64,000 nt of DNA from Ceratotherium simum simum. Its lineage: Eukaryota > Chordata > Mammalia > Perissodactyla > Rhinocerotidae. The notes beneath the pieces were generated by a model, which worked only from the letters and a program-made list of their open reading frames with translations, had not been told where the DNA came from and did no database searches. The DNA lies in assembly GCF_000283155.1 (NCBI RefSeq), contig NW_004454175.1, positions 173,919 through 237,918 on the forward strand, given 5' to 3'. Shown here in pieces: positions 57,326-64,000 of the stretch (its first letter is position 1; every line of letters begins with the position of its first letter). The position numbers were made by a program, and so were the translations under genes.

Positions 57326-57529
57326 GGGCCGGCCCCGTGGCTTAGCCGTTAAGTGCGTGCTCTGCTCCTGGCGGCCCGGGTTCGGATCCCGGGCGTGCAC
57401 CAACGCACCGCTTCTCCGGCCATGCTGAGGCCGCGTCCCACATACAGCAACTAGAAGGATGTGCAGCTATGACATACAACTATCTACTGGGGCTTTGGGG
57501 GAAAAAAATAAATAAAAAATTAAAAAAAT
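57326..57529 (+). mobile_element. ERE SINE, short type
   Basis: Intact-looking tRNA-like head with A box (TGGCTTAGCCGTTAAG) and B box (GGTTCGGATCC). Flanking duplication ATATTGGGAATA at 57313-57324 and 57530-57541. Little decay, so a young copy. Confidence 0.96.
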
Positions 57530-58109
57530 ATATTGGGAATAAAATTTGGATTTTATTCATTTGGATACAGTCATAATTCTGAAAGATTGCTGATTTAGTG
57601 CCTTTTTTGGGGGACTATAGTGTGACTTTATTTATATTGTTTTATAATTTTCAAATGGTACCAGTAAAAGGGACAGTGTTGATAGCAGATGCTTTTACGT
57701 TTAATTGCTACCCCCCTTGCTCTGAGGTACTTTTCAGACAACCAGAAAAGGAAAGTGTTGGGCCCAAATCCAGACCCACCTCAATGGCTGTTCCCCGAGT
57801 TGGGCTTTGCCAATTAATACACAGAACCTTTTTGTTTTCCTTCATTTAGTTCTCATCTACAAGGGCATTAGAATAAGCTGTCCACTCAATCTAATTTTCC
57901 CTGGAAATAAAAAGACAGATTTTGGTTACATATATTCATTGACTTAGATCTGGGGGCTCCTACCTTCCGTAGTCAAGGTCTCAACCAGGATTACACGGTC
58001 TGGAATGCAGCTTTGTCTCAGTGGCATCTGGAGGCAGCCGTTGGCAGTACTCAACAGCGAATCGACAGTAGTCACCGATTTCCAGTCTCTTCCTTCTGCT
58101 TCCTTCACT

Positions 58110-58212
58110 CTTTGTGTCTTTTCCAGCCCTTCCTTCCCTTGCGCTCTCCCTCCTTCGTCTTCCTCCCTCCCTCCCTCTCCTTATCTTTCTCTCCTTCTTT
58201 CTCTCATTACTG
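58110..58212 (+). repeat. Polypyrimidine (CT-rich) tract
   Basis: About 100 bases almost entirely C and T on the plus strand, including (CCCT)n and (CTTT)n runs. Low complexity, no coding meaning although open frames cross it. Confidence 0.9.
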
Positions 58213-58476
58213 TTGCTTTTTCATAGGCTCTTCAGAAACTCAAGGGAAAGAACTTCTAGCTCTCAGAGCATAAATCTTTACCTAAACGTATGACACCCCC
58301 GAAAGAGAAAACAGTTTGCACCTAGCCATCTTACCAGTTTCAGTTTCTGTAAAGGACAGGTTTCTGTAACTGGACATGTTGTTCCAAGTGGTGAAGTTGG
58401 TTGGCCTATAGAGCCTAGGGAGGGACATTTCTTTTAAAATTGTTAGAGTTAAAAAAACCTTAGAGTACATCTGGCC

Positions 58477-58661
58477 CAGGATTTCCCACACTTGCCTGAT
58501 TGTAAAAATTACCTGGGTTTTTTATTAAATAATGGAAATTCCTAGACCTCCCCCCAGCCCTGCTGAATCATGAGCTCTTAAGGAATCTGTGTTTTGTTGT
58601 GTTATTTTTTTGGACAAGCTGCCCAGGTAATTTTTAGGATCAGGCAAGTTGGGGAGCCCTG
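58477..58661. mobile_element. MER5-like hAT nonautonomous transposon
   Basis: Left CAGGATTTCCCACACTTGCC and right GGCAAGTTGGGGAGCCCTG are inverted repeats of each other (CAGG..TCCCCAACTTGCC in reverse). Core AAAAATTACCTGGG and GCTGAATCATGAGCTCTTAA resemble the MER5 family. The eight-base flanks do not match, so insertion boundaries are less certain than for the copy at 53996. Confidence 0.75.
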
Positions 58662-58789
58662 ATGTAATTAACCAACACCACGTACAATTAGGGAAACTGA
58701 GTCAGGTGAATCAGTCAATTGTTTGAGTTAGCCAGCGAATAGGCTAACGTCAATTTACTAATGATGTGATATTGATCACCTTACCTGAG

Positions 58790-58918
58790 TATCATTTTCC
58801 CATCTCTCTGTATGAAATTAGGACCTGTTTCTTGGGGCTGTTATGAGAATAAGATGAAATAATATATAACAGTGCTTTGTAAACTGTAAAGAGCTAGATG
58901 AATGTAAGCATTTATTAA
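58790..58918 (+). repeat. MIR SINE relic
   Basis: A TATCATTTTCCCATCTCTCTG block, GGGCTGTTATGAGAATAAGA, AGTGCTTTGTAAACTGTAAA and the end GTAAGCATTTATTAA follow the MIR 3' half. Confidence 0.65.
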
Positions 58919-59100
58919 ATGGCTAAACCAGGACACCAGCTTAGGCTCTGCCCCAGTGGTTCTTCAGTGCTTTGTTGCAGTATTTTGAGCTTATTTTTCC
59001 AAACTGGAAACTACCTGTTGATTTTGAAGGATATAAAAGATTTCTTATGCTCTGATAGTTTACCATTTGGTTTAAAAGCACAAGTTTTACCAAACTTATA

Positions 59101-59485
59101 GAAAAAAAGATCAGATTTGTGGTTACCATAGGCAAGAGCCTGGGGTGGAAGGGGGGGGGTAGGAGAAAGGTGGTTAAATGGTACAAACTTCTAGTTACAA
59201 GATAAAAAAGTACTAGGGATGTAATGTACAGCATAATGACTGTACTTAACACTGCTGTATGGTACATATGAAAGTTGTTGAGAGTAAATCCTGAGAGTTT
59301 TCATCACAAGGAAAAAAATTCTTTTTTTGCTTTTTCTTTTTATTGTAACTATATGAGGTGATGGAGGTTAACTAAACCTATTGTGGTAATCATTTCACAA
59401 TATATGTAAGTCAAACCATTGTGCTATATGCCGTAAACTTATACAGTGATGTAATATCAATCATATCTCCATAAAACTGGAAACT
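59101..59485 (+). mobile_element. L1 3' end fragment
   Basis: TCAGATTTGTGGTTACCATA, GGATGTAATGTACAGCATAA, TTCATCACAAGGAAAAAAAT and TATTGTGGTAATCATTTCAC. It ends about 110 bases before the leucine-zipper exon. Confidence 0.88.
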
Positions 59486-59568
59486 AAATAAAGCACAAGT
59501 TTTAGCCTTTTACTTTGATTAGCATTCTGATGGACCACTAAACATTTAATACCTTTGAGCAAAGTTGA

Positions 59569-59778
<210 letters not shown>

Positions 59779-60640
59779 TGAGCATGGCAGCATGGCGACT
59801 CTCCCCTCCCTCCCGCCGCCACCCCTCCCTGCCTGCCTTGAGCCTGTGTATTAAAGGGCCTGCATGTACTCAAGTAGTTCTCACATCTCATTTCAATTAA
59901 CAAAATGCCAGACATTTAGAAGAAAAGCTTATCCTATTTCTGGTTCTTTCTCTACAAACTGTTATTCTGTCAGTGTGTCTGTATATTAGAATTAGAAAAA
60001 TAAAATCCAATCTATTTGCACATCATCTGTTAGAACCCCAGAACATGTGCCTAAATGCTGATTAACTCCTTAGAGTCCGTCAGTAATTAATAAATGTAAC
60101 ACAAAGGCAGCTAGCTAAGAAAGTCTTTGACGTGTCAGAACTTAACCAAGTTTTCCTTCTAAAAGAGAGCTAACTTAATGACATATAAGTAAAGCATTAA
60201 TATTCCTTACTCAATTTAGTGTTATGATCATGGACAGCGAAAGATTGGAAAAAGACTTCTCTTGGGACAAGCTTCCAATATTTACTACACCTAGGAAATA
60301 TCTTGGCTTTTTTCCATGTGTTGTATTTAAAGTAAAATAAAAATTATTTTTAAGGACTTCTCTATTTATACACTTATCGTGAGCTTATATGCTGACGTGA
60401 CATATTGAAGTCTAATTAAATTTCAGCATTCTTCTCTATTTTAAATGATTTATCATTTTGAGAATTAAGTTTAAATTTATCATTGGTTTTTCTGGGGCTT
60501 TTAATGGGCAATATTTGTCCGCTTTAAACTCATAAGTAATGGTAAGATTAAAAGTAAACTTGTTATATATTTTAAATTCATTTTTGACAGTTGTTATGGC
60601 AATTATACTTTGTCATCCTCAAAAAGCTTTCCTATTTTTA

Positions 60641-60853
60641 GGGCCGGCCCCGTGGCTTAGCGGTTAAGTGCGTGCGCTCTGCTGCTGGCGGCCCGGGTTC
60701 GGATCCCAGGCGCGCACCAACACACCGCTTCTCTGGCCATGCTGGGGCCGCGTCCCACATACAGCAACTAGAAGAATGTGCAGCTATGACATACAACTAT
60801 CTACTGGGGCTTTGGGGGGAAAAAATAAATAAATAAAATCTTTAAAAAAAAAA
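60641..60853 (+). mobile_element. ERE SINE, short type
   Basis: Well preserved head and short-type tail. A perfect 20-bp duplication lies at 60621-60640 and 60854-60873, the longest in the window, which marks this as among the youngest insertions here. Confidence 0.97.
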
Positions 60854-62245
60854 AAAAAGCTTTCCTATTTTTAAAAGTCTTAATCTCCCCTGTGCAGCCA
60901 ATGCCCAATTGCAAAGTAGTTTCCAGTGTCTAAAGGATAAAATAGTTTTGCCTCCTTTTCCAGTTTATGTGGAGAAGCAACCTGATATCCAAAAAAGGAA
61001 GATACGGTGAAGTTAGATGTTTATGATTAGATTTAACTTTTTAAAAAATGACTTAGGTTATCAGGGGAATCCCCAAGAAGAACTGACTTGCTATACATAA
61101 GACTGTTATGGAACATTAAAAAGGTGCCACATTTGATAAGTTCAGTGAATTTAACTTGGCTCTCCAAAAAGAAGTGGAGGGAAGTTTCCTGTTCTGGTTG
61201 AATTAGTTCCAACAGGCAGACTCAGAAAGCATTACCCTAAGGGTCTGCGTGGGAACACAGAGCTGATGAGAGGAAAAAATATGGCCGTCTTCTGAAGTCG
61301 GAGAGTTTTTTGTTTTTTTTTTTAAGCACATTGAAATCTTAAGCTATAAAGCACTGCATAGCTTGACTCTTTTAAATGTAGCCTTGTAAGAAAAAACTTT
61401 AAACTACCTAGTAGAGTATGCTTTAGAACCTTTCTTTGGTTTATTGGCATTAGTTTTGCTAAGAAATTATGGGCTGCCTCACACACATTATTGCTATTAG
61501 TAACACAGTTGTGTCATAAATAATGAAACCCTATGAGTGCTCAGTAGGTTGTATGCTTGTGTTTTAACTCTGGAAAACTTTCTGTAAAGAAACTGCTCTG
61601 AGGGCTACCACCTAACAATGGACAGCATGACGCATGATCTCAATGAGATTTTCTTCCTTTTTTTGCTTATGAGGGCTAAGTTTTCTTTCTTTACAGTACT
61701 ACCTTTTCATGTCTCTTCTGCTTAGAGCTCATATTTCTGAAGGAAAGAAAGTTTGTGCTCAGGTATTTTCTAAGTCGGTTTTTTCTTTTATCCTCACATC
61801 AGTTTGTAGTTGACTTTAAATGAGGTTTCTACGAGAAAGATAAAATAAACCTTTTTAAAATAAGGAAGTGGCTGAAAGGTTAGGTTTTCTGTATGTAGCC
61901 TCATCTTAATGATAAAAGTCTAACGTTTATGTCACTTCATAAAAAATCGTATTATTGGATTTGTTTCAAGGAAGGGCACTATTTTCTTTCCTGAAATTAA
62001 AACATTAGTTAAAGGTATTTGGCAAGATGAATTCTCCATACATAAAAATGGACAGTGTTTATTTTTTAATTAATCTTGTAGCTTGATGTAAAATTTCATT
62101 TCTTTAAAAGCTTATTTGAGAGACATTTGTTGAGATCTGAACATAATGTGAGGAAGGACCCATGAAATAATAAAATCAATAAGCAACAAAGAGTTCCTCG
62201 AGAGTATCTACCAATTGAAAACAAATTTGAGAAGCTGGGAAATTT

Positions 62246-62490
62246 TTTCTTTTTTTTTTTTTTCTGAGGAAGATCAGCCCTGAGCTAACATCCATGCCAA
62301 TCCTCCTCTTTTTGTCAAGGAAGATTGGCTCTGGGCTAACATCTGTGCCCATCTTCCTCTACTTTATATGGGACGCCGCCACAGCATGGCTTGACAGGTG
62401 GTGCGTCGGTGCGCGCCCGGGATCCAAACCTGTGAACCCCGGGCCGCCAAAGTGGAGCTCGAGAACCGATGCGCCACTGGGCCGGCCCCA
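62246..62490 (-). mobile_element. ERE SINE, long type, antisense to the gene
   Basis: Plus strand starts with a T-run and TGAGGAAGATCAGCCCTGAG, has two ACATC(C/T)(A/G)TGCC blocks and ends GGGCCGGCCCC. The flanks at 62230-62245 and 62491-62506 match at 14 of 16 positions, so it is somewhat older than its neighbours. Confidence 0.95.
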
Positions 62491-62807
62491 AGAAGCTGAA
62501 AAATTTGACTGCAAGGAAAATAATATCCTGTTTCCACTGTTAAAGGATCTAAAGCAATTTTTTCTTCCACATAACTGGTACTTTTTAGCTGAATTATATA
62601 AGGTTCTTATTGAACTAACAACTCCAGCAGTCTTTTCCTAGTAGAGTAAAAGTAAATAATTTTTTAAAAACCTGGCTCCAACTTCTATTTAAAAATTAGG
62701 AAATTGGCCCTAAAAAGTATCTTTACACCCAGAATGTAAAGGTCATCCCAGAGTTATATTATTTGTACATTGTTTATCATAAATTTACCCACATTTAAAC
62801 AACACCA

Positions 62808-63032
62808 GGGCCGGCCCTGTGGCTTGGTGGTTAAGTGCGCGTGCTGCAATGCTGGTGGCCCGGGTTCGGATCCCGGGTGCGCATCGAGGCACCACTTCTC
62901 CGTCCATCCTGAGGCCGAGTCCCACATACAGCAACTGGAAGGATGTGCAGCTATGACATACAACTATCTACTGGGGCTTTGGGGGGAAAAAATTAAATAA
63001 ATAAAATCTTTAAAAAAAAAAAAAAGGATACA
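62808..63032 (+). mobile_element. ERE SINE, short type
   Basis: Head GGGCCGGCCCTGTGGCTTGG and short-type end, then A-run and a GGATACA tail. Flanking TAAACAACACCA at 62796-62807 and 63033-63044. It shares the GCATCGAGGCACCACTTC variant with the copy at 52887. Confidence 0.96.
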
Positions 63033-64000
63033 TAAACAACACCAAAAATATAAGCCTTAATTTGCTTATTTCTCAAAAGAAGAGGCAGTAACACTCTGCA
63101 CATCCTAACAGTTTTACCCCTGAAACGAGTATGACCAACATTTATGGGAATAGGTTGGCTATTCAAAATAATTACATAAGGTAGAAAGTAAATGTCTGTA
63201 CCTACTGTGAGAAGAATTTGTAGGAAAAAAAATCTGCCAAAGGAAGGAAACTTGTGCAGTAGAGAATAGAGAAAGGTAACAATCTAAATTAATACTAATT
63301 TCCTTTCCTCCTAATTTTCATATGTATTTCCGTACTTGTTTATAATTTAAATGTTAGAGACGAAATCTAGAATTTGTTCACAAGTGAATTATTGCATAAA
63401 TTGAATAACTAGTATTATATCTAACTGCAATAAATAATAAATGGAAACAAGTGAATTCTAGACTCATTTTTAGTTTATAGTCAGATACTAATCTAGCTTA
63501 AAAGGTAATGACCCCACTTTCTCTAGAACTGTACTGACGAACTGTTTTCGCACTTCCTCTAAGCTTTTCTTCTTTTGTACAGTTTCTTGATTTTTACTTG
63601 AGATTTAATCTCTACTTAATTTCTTTTTAAATATAATAGTTAACTAAATGTTTCTATGTGAAAGTGAAATTGGGAAAAATTAAGAGAAATCCTAAAAGCT
63701 ATTTTGTTTTAAGCAAAATGAAGGCTTAGAACTTGCAACTTCCCTCCCATTTGAAATTTGGCTTGCTATGGTGCTTTGCAAACTTTTGGTTGTGATTTAC
63801 TCTGTCATTTATAAATTGTGGCAAATACACTGGAGCCAAACCTGCCATTAAGTAAATTCTCACATAATTCCCTACCTTCATTTATTTCACTAATCATTTA
63901 CCTTCTGTGCAGCACCCACTAATTTTGTGGTATCTGTTTCCTTTATTTAAATTGGTCCTAATTTCTCTTTTTACTTCTGTCCTCTCTTTCTTTGTGATAG

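Overview
The window is an intron-dominated piece of a mammalian nuclear genome. It carries at least thirteen tRNA-derived SINEs with the ERE-type (equine repetitive element) head, several with clean target-site duplications. ERE SINEs mark the order Perissodactyla, so a horse, rhinoceros or tapir is the likely source; I cannot choose among them from sequence alone. No bacterial-type operons, rRNA, tRNA genes or CRISPR arrays were seen.

The only protein-coding gene I can support is MAP3K20 (ZAK, MLTK), on the plus strand, partial at both ends. Nine coding exons (12285-12372, 26763-26864, 30918-30983, 33835-33863, 33985-34122, 41059-41145, 46789-46863, 51603-51709, 59595-59730) join with matching phases at GT-AG introns. 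They give 828 nt and 276 codons without a stop, matching human residues 54 to 329 with no length change. They cover the kinase domain from helix C and the gatekeeper Thr, through [11 protein letters not shown], the activation loop and APE, to the C-lobe, then a six-heptad leucine zipper. The start codon and glycine-rich loop lie upstream of the window. The SAM-containing alpha tail and the alternative beta tail lie downstream. The last bases (63979-64000) look like a 3' splice site, so the next exon may begin at the edge.

Layout: 1-12284 is upstream intron with a perfect 182-bp tandem duplication, two EREs, MIRs, a solo MLT1-type LTR and L1 ends. 12373-26762 is a 14.4-kb intron holding an ERVL-type LTR, an inverted ERE pair, and a full-length but dead L1 (18994-26291) bounded by a perfect 15-bp duplication and itself hit by two EREs. 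26865-30917 is nearly repeat-free. 30984-33834 has an L1 end and an L2. 34123-41058 has an ERE, a hAT fragment, a MIR and about 3.6 kb with little recognisable repeat. 41146-59594 holds the other three introns, with L1, L2, MIR and hAT relics and three more EREs. 59731-64000 contains three EREs and the edge acceptor.

I did not find a new biological system. The observations most worth checking are the perfect CpG-rich tandem duplication at 966-1329, the dated nest of L1 and EREs, a chimeric ERE, the inverted ERE pairs that could fold in the pre-mRNA, and a 29-nt microexon in the kinase catalytic core. All family names and human comparisons come from memory and were not checked by a search.
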